The notes: generated by a model from the letters alone, not told the origin. DNA of 64,000 nt from Granulicella aggregans (GCF_014203275.1 NZ_JACHIP010000001.1:806001-870000), one strand, 5' to 3'. Counted from the first letter of the stretch, positions 34,969 to 43,712 are shown. A program made the numbers and translations.

Positions 34969-35982
34969 ATGACCAAGTACAAACTCGAATACATCTGGCT
35001 CGACGGCTACAAGCCGGTTCCCAACCTGCGCGGCAAGACCAAGCTTGAGTCCTTCGAAAATGAGCCCACGCTCGCCGACCTTCCGCTCTGGGGATTCGAC
35101 GGCTCCTCCACCCAGCAGGCCGAAGGCAAGAGCTCGGACTGTATCCTGAAGCCCGTCGCCCTCTACCCCGACTCCAGCCGCATCGATGGATACATCGTCC
35201 TCTGCGAAGTCATGCTCCCCGACGGCACCGCGCACCCCACCAACCACCGCGCCACCATCGAAGACGACGCCGACTTCTGGGTAGGCCTCGAGCAGGAGTA
35301 CTTCCTCTACCAGGATGGCCGCCCGCTCGGCTTCCCCGAGACCGGATATCCCGGCCCGCAGGGCCCTTACTACTGCGGCGTCGGCTACAAGAACGTCGGC
35401 AGCATCGCCCGCCAGATCGTAGAAGAGCACCTCGACCTCTGCCTCGACGCCGGCATCAACCACGAAGGCATCAACGCCGAGGTCGCCAAGGGTCAGTGGG
35501 AGTTCCAGATCTTCGCCAAGGGTTCCAAGAAGGCTGCTGACGACACCTGGGTCGCCCGCTACCTCATGATGCGTCTCTGCGAGCAGTACGAAGTTGACGT
35601 CGAGCTCCACTGCAAGCCCATCAAGGGCGACTGGAACGGCTCCGGCATGCACACCAACTTCTCCACTAAGCACATCCGCGAGACCGGCGGACAGCCCTAC
35701 TTCGAGTCGCTCATGAAGGGCTTTGAGAAGAACGTCGCCGAGCACATTGCCGTCTACGGCCCGGACAACCACCTTCGCCTGACAGGCCTACACGAGACTG
35801 CGGCGATCGACCAGTTCAGCTACGGCCTCTCCGACCGCGGCGCGTCCATCCGCATGCCCGTGAACTTCATCAAGAACGGCTACAAGGGCTACCTCGAAGA
35901 CCGCCGCCCCAACTCTCAGGGCGACCCCTACCAGATCGTCTCGCAGATCCTCAAGACGATCAACGAAGTCCCCAAGCCCTAA
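34969..35982 (+). CDS. glnII: glutamine synthetase type II
   Basis: 337 residues, the short eukaryote-like GSII form rather than the usual 470-residue bacterial GSI. Makes glutamine from glutamate and ammonia. Conserved pieces are LPLWGFDGSSTQQAEGKSSD, FWVGLEQEYFLY, GINHEGINAEVAKGQWEFQI, GDWNGSGMHTNFSTK and YGLSDRGASIRMP. GSII lacks the adenylylation control of GSI. No clear ribosome site precedes the ATG. A strong hairpin follows about 100 bp after the stop. It is next to two ammonia-releasing enzymes (aguA, aguB). Confidence 0.94.
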   Translation: MTKYKLEYIWLDGYKPVPNLRGKTKLESFENEPTLADLPLWGFDGSSTQQAEGKSSDCILKPVALYPDSSRIDGYIVLCEVMLPDGTAHPTNHRATIEDDADFWVGLEQEYFLYQDGRPLGFPETGYPGPQGPYYCGVGYKNVGSIARQIVEEHLDLCLDAGINHEGINAEVAKGQWEFQIFAKGSKKAADDTWVARYLMMRLCEQYEVDVELHCKPIKGDWNGSGMHTNFSTKHIRETGGQPYFESLMKGFEKNVAEHIAVYGPDNHLRLTGLHETAAIDQFSYGLSDRGASIRMPVNFIKNGYKGYLEDRRPNSQGDPYQIVSQILKTINEVPKP

Positions 35983-36010
35983 CCAGCGCCGACTGGCAAA
36001 CCGCAATACC

Positions 36011-36056
36011 GCCGTCATTCTGAGCGAAGCGAAAAATCCCGCATTCTTCGCTTCGC
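36011..36056. repeat. interspersed TGAGCGAAG-type repeat, copy 1
   Basis: GCCGTCATTCTGAGCGAAG at 36011-36029 is nearly identical to 53641-53659 (GCCGTCATCCTGAGCGAAG), and a degraded copy lies near 47873. This copy contains a perfect 10-bp inverted repeat (GCGAAGCGAA at 36024-36033 and its complement at 36047-36056). It sits just after glnII. Confidence 0.6.
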
Positions 36057-36078
36057 CAAAGAGTTCCGGCAAAACTGA

Positions 36079-36109
36079 AAACGCCCCAGGCCAACGGTCT
36101 GGGGCGTTT
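36079..36109. terminator. rho-independent terminator between glnII and GlcG-like gene
   Basis: An 11-bp stem AAACGCCCCAG / CTGGGGCGTTT with a nine-base loop, flanked by A-rich and T-rich ends, lies between convergent genes and can act on both. Confidence 0.9.
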
Positions 36110-36136
36110 CTCTTTCCACTCGATGGCCGTTCTAAT

Positions 36137-36535
36137 TTACAGCGCAGCCGCCCCAGCCTCAGCCACAGCATGGTCCTGCTCACCCGAGCCACCACTCACA
36201 CCAATCGCACCCACAACCTTGCCATCGACTTTCAGTGGAATGCCGCCAGCGAAGATCATCACCTTGCCATCATTCGAAGCATGAATCCCGAAGAATTGAT
36301 CGCCCGACTGCGAATGCGTGCCAAGATCCTTCGTCGTGATGTCGAACGCCCTTGAAGTCCACGCCTTCTTCTGCGAGATGTCGATCGACCCTAGCCAAGC
36401 ATTCGCCATCCGCTCGAACGCCACCAGGTTGCCGCCGGCGTCCACAACCGCAACGTTCATCGGCTGCCCAAGCTCATCTGCCTTCTTCTCCGCTGCCGCG
36501 ATAATGCGTCGCGCCTCTGCAAGTCCAATGCTCAT
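36137..36535 (-). CDS. GlcG/HbpS-like heme-binding family protein
   Basis: 132 residues, whole length matching the GlcG/HbpS (DUF336) family. Diagnostic segments are AEARRIIAAAEKKADELGQPMNVAVVDAGGNLVAFERM, ISQKKAWTSRAF, IFAGGIPLKVDGKVVGAIGVSGGSGEQDHAVAEAGAAAL. Members bind heme or small aromatic or cobalamin-like ligands; the exact role here is unknown. AGGAG lies seven bases before the ATG. It is downstream of the sdh operon (54 bp after sdhB). Confidence 0.9.
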   Translation of the reverse strand: MSIGLAEARRIIAAAEKKADELGQPMNVAVVDAGGNLVAFERMANAWLGSIDISQKKAWTSRAFDITTKDLGTHSQSGDQFFGIHASNDGKVMIFAGGIPLKVDGKVVGAIGVSGGSGEQDHAVAEAGAAAL

Positions 36536-36588
36536 TTCAAATCTCCTGACTTCCGCTCACGACCCTACCATGTTGCGCGAGAAAATCG

Positions 36589-37350
36589 CTACCGCACGAA
36601 GAAGTCCTTCACCTGCTGGAACATCACGTCGCGGCTTACATCGGAGATCGCCTCGGTCAACGGCAACTGCTTCGGACACGCCTCCACGCAGTTCTGCGCG
36701 AAGCCGCACTCCTGCACCCCGCCATCACCGGCCAGCGCCCGCAGTCGCTCCGCCTTCAGCACGGCTCCGGTCGGATTGTTGTTGAACAGCTTAACTTGGG
36801 CGATGGTGGCCGCGCCGACGAAGTTCGTCGAGTCATTGAACTGCGGGCAAACCTCCATGCAGATCGTGCAGGAGATGCAGTTCGACAGCGGGTACAGCTC
36901 TTCCTGAAGCTGCGGAAACTGCCGTGGTCCCGAACCGAGATCGTAAGTCCCATCAATCGGCACCCACGCCTTCACCGCCTTCAGATTCTGAAAGAGCACA
37001 CTGCGGTCGACGGAAAGATCGCGCACCACGGGAAACTTCGACAATGGTGCCAGCGTGATCGTCCCGCTCCCATCCCCATTCAACTTATCCACCAGCGCCG
37101 AGCACGCCATCTTCGCCTTGCCATTGATCAGCATCGCGCACGAGCCGCAGATCTCCTCAAGACAGTTCGAGTCATACGTAATCGGCGTCGTCGCCTTACC
37201 CTCAACCGTCACCGGGTCGCAAGCAATCTCGCCTAACAACGACGTGATGTTCATATTCGGCCGATACGGTATCTCGAACTTCTCCACCGTTGCCGCGCCA
37301 TCCGGCCCGCTCTGTCTCTTGATCTCAACCTTGATCGTCTTTGCCGCCAT
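36589..37350 (-). CDS. sdhB: succinate dehydrogenase / fumarate reductase iron-sulfur subunit
   Basis: 253 residues. The [2Fe-2S] ligands are in YDSNCLEEICGSCAMLINGKAKMAC. The two C-terminal clusters are in NCISCTICMEVCPQF and GFAQNCVEACPKQLPLTEAI. It passes electrons from SdhA to the membrane subunit. GGAG lies six bases before ATG 37350. Last gene of the operon sdhC-(2TM)-sdhA-sdhB. Confidence 0.95.
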   Translation of the reverse strand: MAAKTIKVEIKRQSGPDGAATVEKFEIPYRPNMNITSLLGEIACDPVTVEGKATTPITYDSNCLEEICGSCAMLINGKAKMACSALVDKLNGDGSGTITLAPLSKFPVVRDLSVDRSVLFQNLKAVKAWVPIDGTYDLGSGPRQFPQLQEELYPLSNCISCTICMEVCPQFNDSTNFVGAATIAQVKLFNNNPTGAVLKAERLRALAGDGGVQECGFAQNCVEACPKQLPLTEAISDVSRDVMFQQVKDFFVR

Positions 37351-37408
37351 ATAAATCTCCGTCGAAACTCTGTGCCCCATTCATCGCGATGAGTGGGCAG
37401 CCCGTACC

Positions 37409-39178
37409 CTAAGCACTAGCCGCATAATTCCTAGCCCGCGGCACGATCAAACTCGTATCCACTTCCTCGAACTCAAACTTCGGAGCCTTATCCGCAAAGC
37501 TTGCCTTCGTCGTCTTCAAAAACTTCTCATCATTCCGCTCCGGAAAGTCGGGCTTGAAGTGTGCTCCGCGAGACTCATCCCTAAGCCGCGCTCCCTGCAC
37601 GATCACGCGCCCCAGTTCGAGCATGTTCTCAAGCTGCCGAGTAAACGCGAAGCTCGTATTGGCCCATTGGCTCTTGTCCGAAAGGTTGATGTGCTTGTAG
37701 CGCCCCAGCAGTTCGACGATCTTCGCGTCCGCCTCATCCAGCCCGCTGTTATAGCGAATGATGGTGGCATGCTTCGTCATCGTCTCGCCCAACTCGCGCC
37801 ATAGCTTGAACGGGTTCTCCGTGCCGGTGGAAGCGAGCAGCCCGTTGTTCTTCTCCTTCTGCCGCTGCAGCTCGGCTGCGTGACCGCCATCGCCCGGCTG
37901 CGCTGCCAGGCTCTTCGCATAGGCAAGCGAATTCGGCCCCGCCACGAAGCCGCCATAGATGCACGAGAGCAGCGAGTTCGCGCCCAGCCGGTTCGCTCCA
38001 TGGATGCTGTAGTCCGCCTCGCCGGCCGCAAACACGCCCGGGATGTTGGTCTGCTGTTCGAAGTCCACCCACAAGCCGCCCATCGTGTAGTGCATGCCGG
38101 GAAAGATCTTCATCGGCACTTCGCGCGGATCGTCCCCAACAAACTTCTCGTAGATCTCAAGAATGCCTTCGAGCTTGTGCAGCCGCTCCTTGGGAAGATG
38201 CGTCAGGTCGAGGTACACCATCGGCTGCCCATCGATGCCCATGCCATGCTCGTAGACAACCTTGAAGATCGCGCGCGTTGCCACATCGCGCGGTACGAGA
38301 TTGCCATACTTCGGATACCACTCCTCAAGGAAGTACCAGCGGTCGGCCTCTGGGATGGAACGCGCCAGGCGCTTGTCGTTCTTGTCGCGCGGCACCCACA
38401 CCCGGCCGCCCTCGCCTCGCGCCGACTCGCTCATCAGCCGCAGCTTATCTTCTCCTGGTATCGCGGTAGGATGCACCTGGATGAATTCGCCGTTCGCGTA
38501 GTACGCCCCTTGCTGATACAGCGCGGACTGCGCCGAGCCAGTACACACCACCGAATTCGTGCTCTTCCCGAAGATCGCTCCGTTGCCGCCCGTGCAGATA
38601 ATAATCGCGTCCGCTGGAAACGTCCGCGTCTCCATCGTCCGCAGGTCCATCGCACAGATACCGCGGCACGCGCCATTGGCATCCAGCACCGCGGACAGGA
38701 ACTCCCAGCCTTCGTACTTGGTCACCTTGCCTTCAGACTCATGACGCCGCACTTGCTCATCCAGCGCATAGAGTAGCTGCTGCCCCGTGGTCGCGCCCGC
38801 AAACGCCGTCCGCTGATAGAGCGTTCCTCCAAAGCGTCGAAAGTCCAGCAGGCCTTCCGGCGTGCGATTGAACGGCACTCCCATGCGGTCGAGCAGGTCG
38901 ACGATCGCCGGCCCCTGCGCCGTCATGTTCTTCACCGGCGTCTGGTTGGCGAGGAAGTCGCCGCCATACACCGTGTCGTCGAAGTGCTTCAGGACGGAGT
39001 CGCCTTCGCCCTTCAGGTCCTTCGCCGCATTGATGCCGCCCTGCGCGCAGACCGAGTGCGAACGCTTCACTGGCACAATCGAGAACAGGTCAACCGTCCC
39101 GCCCGCCTCCGCGATCTTGATGACCGCCGAAAGCCCAGCCAGTCCGCCGCCTACAACGATGATTCTTGGAGCTGCCAT
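37409..39178 (-). CDS. sdhA: succinate dehydrogenase / fumarate reductase flavoprotein subunit
   Basis: 589 residues. The FAD-binding Rossmann start IIVVGGGLAGLSAVIKIAEAGG, HSVCAQGGINAA with the His for covalent FAD, catalytic region HPTAIPGEDKLRLMSESARGEGGRVWVP, HYTMGGLWVDFEQQTNIPGVFAAGE and GANRLGANSLLSCIYGG are all present. Length and features fit the Bacteroides/epsilonproteobacterial-type (b558) enzymes that pair with a single large cytochrome subunit. A strong AGGTAAGGA precedes the ATG. Confidence 0.96.
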   Translation of the reverse strand: MAAPRIIVVGGGLAGLSAVIKIAEAGGTVDLFSIVPVKRSHSVCAQGGINAAKDLKGEGDSVLKHFDDTVYGGDFLANQTPVKNMTAQGPAIVDLLDRMGVPFNRTPEGLLDFRRFGGTLYQRTAFAGATTGQQLLYALDEQVRRHESEGKVTKYEGWEFLSAVLDANGACRGICAMDLRTMETRTFPADAIIICTGGNGAIFGKSTNSVVCTGSAQSALYQQGAYYANGEFIQVHPTAIPGEDKLRLMSESARGEGGRVWVPRDKNDKRLARSIPEADRWYFLEEWYPKYGNLVPRDVATRAIFKVVYEHGMGIDGQPMVYLDLTHLPKERLHKLEGILEIYEKFVGDDPREVPMKIFPGMHYTMGGLWVDFEQQTNIPGVFAAGEADYSIHGANRLGANSLLSCIYGGFVAGPNSLAYAKSLAAQPGDGGHAAELQRQKEKNNGLLASTGTENPFKLWRELGETMTKHATIIRYNSGLDEADAKIVELLGRYKHINLSDKSQWANTSFAFTRQLENMLELGRVIVQGARLRDESRGAHFKPDFPERNDEKFLKTTKASFADKAPKFEFEEVDTSLIVPRARNYAASA

Positions 39179-39186
39179 TCCTTACC

Positions 39187-39489
39187 TCAAGCTGTTGCTT
39201 TGTGGATCAACCCCGGTAAAAGCATCAATGCTATCCCGGCAGCGATAAACGCGTAACCACGCCGTAAATGTTGTTTCTCAGGCCCGACACCATACTCTCT
39301 AATAACGCCTGACGATCCGGCGCCGAGGGCGGAATACCAGCGGTAAGTTCTGCGCTGATAGCGCGCATTCAGGTCGTCTGCCATTCTCAGAACCGCTCTA
39401 TTTGCAATAACGAGACCTACAAAAAGCAGACACGCGCCAATACCTAGAAGACTGAAGCTGAGATAAGGAACCGAAGGAGCAGCGTTCAC
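39187..39489 (-). CDS. small two-helix membrane protein inside the sdh operon
   Basis: 100 residues, not recognised. Two membrane helices (about 9-30 and 78-95) flank a basic loop NRAVLRMADDLNARYQRRTYRWYSALGAGSSGVIREYG. The GTG start overlaps the TGA of sdhC (GTGA), and sdhA follows 8 bp after the stop, so it is co-translated with the complex. It has no heme-ligand His pattern of SdhD. It may be an accessory or assembly protein, or simply an unrelated insertion; no direct evidence. Confidence 0.65.
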   Translation of the reverse strand: MNAAPSVPYLSFSLLGIGACLLFVGLVIANRAVLRMADDLNARYQRRTYRWYSALGAGSSGVIREYGVGPEKQHLRRGYAFIAAGIALMLLPGLIHKATA

Positions 39490-40292
39490 TTCGCGTTCCC
39501 CGTGCGCTCAGAAGCCATCGCACGTTGCATTAGGTCCGTCGGCGCAGGCAACACGAGCCTCGATGACTGCGCCGGCAGCACATCCGCCGGCGCATTCTGA
39601 TACTGCGGACCCACAAACGCCCACATCCCCCAAAGCCCCATCACACAAAGCGCAATCCCAATCGCCGCGCACACATATCCAAACTTCTTCCGCGCCTGCT
39701 CGCCCGGCGTGATCCCCCACTTGGCTGCAAATAACCAGATGCCGTATGCGAAGTGCCACGTCGTGGCCACCATCGCGATCACATAGATCGCCAGCATCCA
39801 GGGATTCGCCAGCTCATGCTGTACCTTCGCAAACGCTGCTCCAGGATGGTCCGGTAGACTCACGCCGGCGAACCGCTGCCGCCACACATGCTGAATGATG
39901 TACACAAACGCGATCAGCCCGGTCACGCGCTGCGAGATGTACATCCAGTTCCCTGCCCACGGATACACATTCACATTGCTGCGTCCGCGGAACGCGATGA
40001 ACACTCCGTACCCCGCATGAAACGCCAGCGGAATGAAGATGAACGCCCACTCCAGCACTCGAACCAACGGCAGGCTGTTCAGGAACTTCACCTGCTGCGC
40101 ATAAGCCAGCGGCCCATGGATCGCTTCAAAATTGGAAAGGATGTGCTCCACCAGGAACGCGCCAATCGGCACAATCCCCGAGAGCGAATGCAGCTTGCGC
40201 CACAAAAACGAGTTCCCCTGCCCGGCGCGCAACGGCTGCACACCACGAATTGTCGAAGAGGAAGAAGGTACAGGCGGAGCGACAGTTGCCAT
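39486..40292 (-). CDS. sdhC: succinate dehydrogenase cytochrome b558-type subunit
   Basis: 268 residues with five membrane helices. Histidines suited to two b hemes are in WRKLHSLSGIVPIGAFLVEHILSN, PLAFHAGYGVFIAF, FVYIIQHVWRQRF and TTWHFAYGIWLFAAKWG. This is the single large membrane anchor of type B/b558 enzymes; it links the complex to quinone. AGGAG lies eight bases before the ATG. First gene of the operon. Confidence 0.93.
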   Translation of the reverse strand: MATVAPPVPSSSSTIRGVQPLRAGQGNSFLWRKLHSLSGIVPIGAFLVEHILSNFEAIHGPLAYAQQVKFLNSLPLVRVLEWAFIFIPLAFHAGYGVFIAFRGRSNVNVYPWAGNWMYISQRVTGLIAFVYIIQHVWRQRFAGVSLPDHPGAAFAKVQHELANPWMLAIYVIAMVATTWHFAYGIWLFAAKWGITPGEQARKKFGYVCAAIGIALCVMGLWGMWAFVGPQYQNAPADVLPAQSSRLVLPAPTDLMQRAMASERTGNAK

Positions 40293-40432
40293 CGGAAGAG
40301 CTCCTTGCGGTGCCGCATCCTCGTACAGACGGGCAATTCGGATTATTCCGCCCTCGCTCAGCCAGCGTCAAGAAACCCGAGTCTTGGAGTCCGATTATCG
40401 AAGTCTTTGTGCGAAATCCATGCATTGGGTGC

Positions 40433-40465
40433 CCCATCCATGGCTCGCCTTTGGCCATGGGTGGG
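40433..40465. repeat. 12-bp near-perfect inverted repeat downstream of rdgB
   Basis: CCCATCCATGGC at 40433-40444 and GCCATGGGTGGG at 40454-40465 pair with one mismatch. No T-run follows, so it does not look like a simple terminator. The rest of the 174-bp gap holds the sdhC promoter region. Confidence 0.5.
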
Positions 40466-40466
40466 A

Positions 40467-41069
40467 TTAGAGCATCAGCTTCGGCAACAAATCCCGCAAC
40501 GCCCGCCCGCGATGGCTCAACAATAATCGTTCCGTCGAATCAATCTCCGCCATCGACCCGGTCGCACCCTCCGGCAAGAAGTACGGGTCATAGCCAAAGC
40601 CGCCATAGCCCTGCGCTGCCACAAGAATCCGTCCCTCAACCGTACCGTCTCCTACAGCCAGCACCACGCCATCCCGAGCCGCCACCAGCGCACAACGATA
40701 CCGCCCTGCGCGCGCCTCAACACCAACAAGCGCTGCCATCAGGCACGCATTGTTCCGCACATCCGCAGAACCCTCACCTACGAACTTTATGTCATCCGCA
40801 TACCGCGCAGACCGCACTCCCGGCGCGCCATCAAGAGCATCGACCTCCAGCCCCGAGTCATCCGCGATCACAATCTCCCCCGGCGCAAACCGCGAGTAGT
40901 ACGTCGCCTTGATCCGGGCGTTTCCCACGAACGTGTCTTCATCCTCATCCGGCGCGGCGATTCCCTCCAGCCCCGGCAGCGGAACCAGGTTCACATCAGC
41001 TCCAGCCGCAATAGCAAAGTCCCGCAGCTTCCCTTTATTCGTACTCGCAACCAGCAATCTTCTTGTCAT
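40467..41069 (-). CDS. rdgB: XTP/dITP diphosphatase (RdgB/HAM1)
   Basis: 200 residues. Hydrolyses non-canonical purine triphosphates to keep them out of DNA. The start MTRRLLVASTNKGKLRDF carries the family motif (T/S-x-N-x-x-K), and IVIADDSGLEVDALDGAPGVRSARYA and GGFGYDPYFLPEGATGSMAEI are conserved. The start ATG 41069 overlaps the TGA of the upstream TPR gene (ATGA). Confidence 0.93.
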   Translation of the reverse strand: MTRRLLVASTNKGKLRDFAIAAGADVNLVPLPGLEGIAAPDEDEDTFVGNARIKATYYSRFAPGEIVIADDSGLEVDALDGAPGVRSARYADDIKFVGEGSADVRNNACLMAALVGVEARAGRYRCALVAARDGVVLAVGDGTVEGRILVAAQGYGGFGYDPYFLPEGATGSMAEIDSTERLLLSHRGRALRDLLPKLML

Positions 41070-41482
41070 AAGTCCGTCTTCGCCACAGGTCCGCCTCGCA
41101 GCTCCATCTTCCACCCGAGTATCTTCGCCCGCGCAGCCGCAGCCTCTGCCTCTGTGATCATCCCCTTCTGCTGGTAGATCATCGAGAGCCGCGTGACTGC
41201 CAGCACATCATCCGGTTCGCGCTCAATCAACTGCTGCGTTCTCGCCAGCGCCTCATCCACTCGTCCCGAATCTACCAGCGCCCGAATCAGGCCATGTGCA
41301 GCCTCTACATCGCCGGGCCTCGCGGCCAACACCTGCTCGAACAACTCCGCCGCCCGCGAGGCGTTCCCCTCAGCCATGCACTCCAATCCTGCATCAAATA
41401 TTTCAGTGATGTTTGAATGCATACTGGAAATATCGACAGCATCGGTCTCACGGCTCATCCCCTCACTATAAATCTCTCCCAT
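41066..41482 (-). CDS. small TPR-repeat protein
   Basis: 138 residues. At least two tetratricopeptide-like repeats are visible: IFDAGLECMAEGNASRAAELFEQVLAARPGDVEAAHGLIRALVDSGRVDEALARTQQLIEREPDDVLAV. No signal peptide, so probably cytoplasmic. Target unknown. It overlaps rdgB by four bases, suggesting co-translation. The start may be ATG 41482 or ATG 41458; neither has a convincing ribosome site. Confidence 0.75.
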   Translation of the reverse strand: MGEIYSEGMSRETDAVDISSMHSNITEIFDAGLECMAEGNASRAAELFEQVLAARPGDVEAAHGLIRALVDSGRVDEALARTQQLIEREPDDVLAVTRLSMIYQQKGMITEAEAAAARAKILGWKMELRGGPVAKTDL

Positions 41483-41528
41483 TCGACCCGTTTCTTAACT
41501 GCAACACTGCGATCTTTAGAGGAGATTC

Positions 41529-41957
41529 ATGGCCACAATGAAGTCCCACACCGCCTACCTGACGCTCAACACGAAGGAACGTTACGAGATGGTGCACCTT
41601 ACGCCCGAGATAGAGGATATCGTCCATCAAAGCGGCATCGACGACGGCCTCTGCTTCGTCAGCCCCATGCACATCACCGCCGCCATCTACGTCAACGACC
41701 ATGAAGACGGTCTGATCGAAGACATCTCGCAGTGGCTCGAAAACATTGCCCCGCGCTGGCCCGGATACAAGCACCACCACACTGGCGAAGACAATGGCGA
41801 CGCCCACCTGAAGTCACTCCTGCTGCATCACGAGACAACGCTACCCATCACCAAAGGCCGCCTCGACCTTGGGACGTGGCAGCGAATCTTTTATGCGGAG
41901 TTCGACGGCCAGCGCAGCAAGCGCGTGATCGTCAAGATACTTGGCCTAGCAAAATAA
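41529..41957 (+). CDS. yjbQ: YjbQ family protein (UPF0047)
   Basis: 142 residues, full-length match to the YjbQ/UPF0047 family, for which weak thiamin-phosphate synthase activity has been reported. The His-rich signature [51 protein letters not shown] is intact. GAGGAG lies upstream of the ATG. It is divergent from the TPR gene. Confidence 0.92.
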   Translation: MATMKSHTAYLTLNTKERYEMVHLTPEIEDIVHQSGIDDGLCFVSPMHITAAIYVNDHEDGLIEDISQWLENIAPRWPGYKHHHTGEDNGDAHLKSLLLHHETTLPITKGRLDLGTWQRIFYAEFDGQRSKRVIVKILGLAK

Positions 41958-41993
41958 CCCGTTGTCCTGCCGGACGAGTCCGCTACGCGCGGA

Positions 41994-42103
41994 GCGGTCA
42001 CTTCGTAATGTGTATACCGCTTCGCGTCGGCCGGCATAAATCCATGTTCTTCCGACAAACCGGAGCACCACGCGAAGGCCAACACATGTCACGAAGTGAC
42101 CGC
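41994..42103. repeat. long-armed inverted repeat between yjbQ and motB
   Basis: The left arm 41994-42013 starts GCGGTCACTTCGT and the right arm 42082-42103 is its near complement (ACGAAGTGACCGC), with AATGTGT/ACACATG extending the match. A second, inner pair (CTTCGCGT near 42020, ACGCGAAG near 42070) extends the potential cruciform. No reading frame is apparent in it. Confidence 0.6.
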
Positions 42104-42148
42104 CGCCCGCGCAGGGCGCTTCTATCAAGGCATTTATTAACTAAATAG

Positions 42149-42880
42149 TTATGAAACCTGACCCGACAAAACAATGATGTCAACACGCCGGTTCTGCGTG
42201 CGCCCGTCTTCCGTGTCGTTGCTCGCCACGGGATGGAACTCCGCATATCCAGCAGCCGAAAGGTTATTAGCTTCAATCGTATGCCGCTCAATGATGAACC
42301 GTGCAATCGCCGAAGCCCGCGCCGTCGACAACTCCCAGTTCGTCGCGTACTGCTGGGTGTGAATCGGCACGTTATCCGTGTGCCCTTCCACGCGCAATCT
42401 ACGGTTGGGCAGCGCTTCGATGATCGTAGTAAGAATATGTAGCGATACCGGGTTCACCTCCGCCGAGCCCGAAGCGAAGAATCCAGCATCATGCAACGAG
42501 ATCACCAGTCCATCCGGAGTGATGCGCGTGGTCACGCTGCCCGCCGCGAGCTTGCCTTGGCTCACCTGAGTCGCCACTACCTGGTCGATCGCCTTCTTCA
42601 ACTCCTCAGGACTCTGCTCGACCATCGGCATCGGGACCGGCTTGCCCGCAGAAGTCGCCCCGCCCGCATTCATCAACGAGATCGTCTTCGAGCTCGGATC
42701 GAAGACCCCCATCTCCGTGAACGCAGACTTCATCGCGTCCGACACCTGCACCTGCTTGCGCTTGTCTCCTCGGCTCGAAGCAAACAGCACCACGAAAAAC
42801 GCGAAGAGCAGAGTAATGAAGTCCGCGTAAGAGACCAGCCATCGCTCATGGCTCACATGCGATACAGCTTTCTTCCTCAT
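42149..42880 (-). CDS. motB: flagellar motor stator protein MotB
   Basis: 243 residues. One membrane helix near the N-terminus carries the proton-binding Asp (SYADFITLLFAFFVVLFA). An OmpA-like peptidoglycan-binding domain follows (FFASGSAEVNPVSLHILTTII ... RVEGHTDNVPIHT...TNWELSTARASAIARFIIE ... RTQNRRVDIIVL). It anchors the stator to the cell wall. Its ATG overlaps the motA stop by one base (TAATG). Confidence 0.94.
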   Translation of the reverse strand: MRKKAVSHVSHERWLVSYADFITLLFAFFVVLFASSRGDKRKQVQVSDAMKSAFTEMGVFDPSSKTISLMNAGGATSAGKPVPMPMVEQSPEELKKAIDQVVATQVSQGKLAAGSVTTRITPDGLVISLHDAGFFASGSAEVNPVSLHILTTIIEALPNRRLRVEGHTDNVPIHTQQYATNWELSTARASAIARFIIERHTIEANNLSAAGYAEFHPVASNDTEDGRTQNRRVDIIVLSGQVS

Positions 42881-43665
42881 TATTTGATCCTGCGATCTTC
42901 TGCCCGCTGTTCTTCGGCGCGCGCTTCCAGCAGATAAGTGTTCAGTTTCAACTCGAGCATGCGCGGATTCATTCCTTCCAGGATCGACACAATCCCTTCC
43001 AGCACCATCTCTTTCACCACCTGCTCCTCGCGATGCTTGATCTTCAGCTTCCCCGCGATCGGGAGATAGACAAGGTTCGCCAGTCCCACTCCGTAGATCG
43101 TCGCGACAAAGGCCACGGCGATGCCCTTCCCGACTTCATTGATGTTGTCCAGATGCTGCATCACCTGGATAAGTCCCAGCACCGCGCCAAGAATTCCGAC
43201 CGTGGGCGAATACCCGCCCGCGGCCTCAAATACTGACGCGATCTTCTCTTCAATCTCCGCGCCATTCTCCAACTCCAGGTGCATGATCTGCCGGATCGCA
43301 CTCGGATCGATACCATCGACCGCAAGCATCAACGCCTGCTTCATAAACGGCTCCGCGATCCTCGGCAGGTCCTCATCCAGCGACACGACGCCGCTCTTCC
43401 GAGCCTTGTTGGCGAACTCTACGATCTGGCTCAGGGTCATCTGCGCGTTCGATGTCTCCACCGTAAACACCTTCGCCACCTGCCTTATCGCAGCCATGAA
43501 GATGCCTATCGGGAACTGCAGCAACACCGCGCCGCCAGTGCCGCAAAGTACGATGATCGCGGCGGTCGGCTGTGTGATCTGGGCGATGCTTCCGCCCTCC
43601 ATCAACATGCCGCCCAGGATGCCCAGCAGGGCCAGGGTTATGCCCATCACACTGGCGATGTCCAC
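42880..43665 (-). CDS. motA: flagellar motor stator protein MotA
   Basis: 261 residues with four membrane helices and a cytoplasmic loop, forming the proton channel with MotB. Conserved regions are MLMEGGSIAQITQPTAAIIVLCGTGGAVLLQFP, the loop containing RKSGVVSLDED, and GYSPTVGILGAVLGLIQVMQHL...VAFVATIYGVGLANLVYLPIAGKLK. The start is GTG 43665 with AAGGA seven bases upstream; the longer frame to 43692 lacks family similarity. Confidence 0.94.
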   Translation of the reverse strand: MDIASVMGITLALLGILGGMLMEGGSIAQITQPTAAIIVLCGTGGAVLLQFPIGIFMAAIRQVAKVFTVETSNAQMTLSQIVEFANKARKSGVVSLDEDLPRIAEPFMKQALMLAVDGIDPSAIRQIMHLELENGAEIEEKIASVFEAAGGYSPTVGILGAVLGLIQVMQHLDNINEVGKGIAVAFVATIYGVGLANLVYLPIAGKLKIKHREEQVVKEMVLEGIVSILEGMNPRMLELKLNTYLLEARAEEQRAEDRRIK

Positions 43666-43712
43666 AGAAAATTCCTTTCTGACAGCAATCACTATCCGCT
43701 ACAAGTCGCCGC

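Noticed and set aside
34954-35772. 272-residue minus-strand frame opposite glnII
   Set aside because: Val/Asp/Gly-rich artefact of codon usage; glnII on the plus strand has all GSII motifs.
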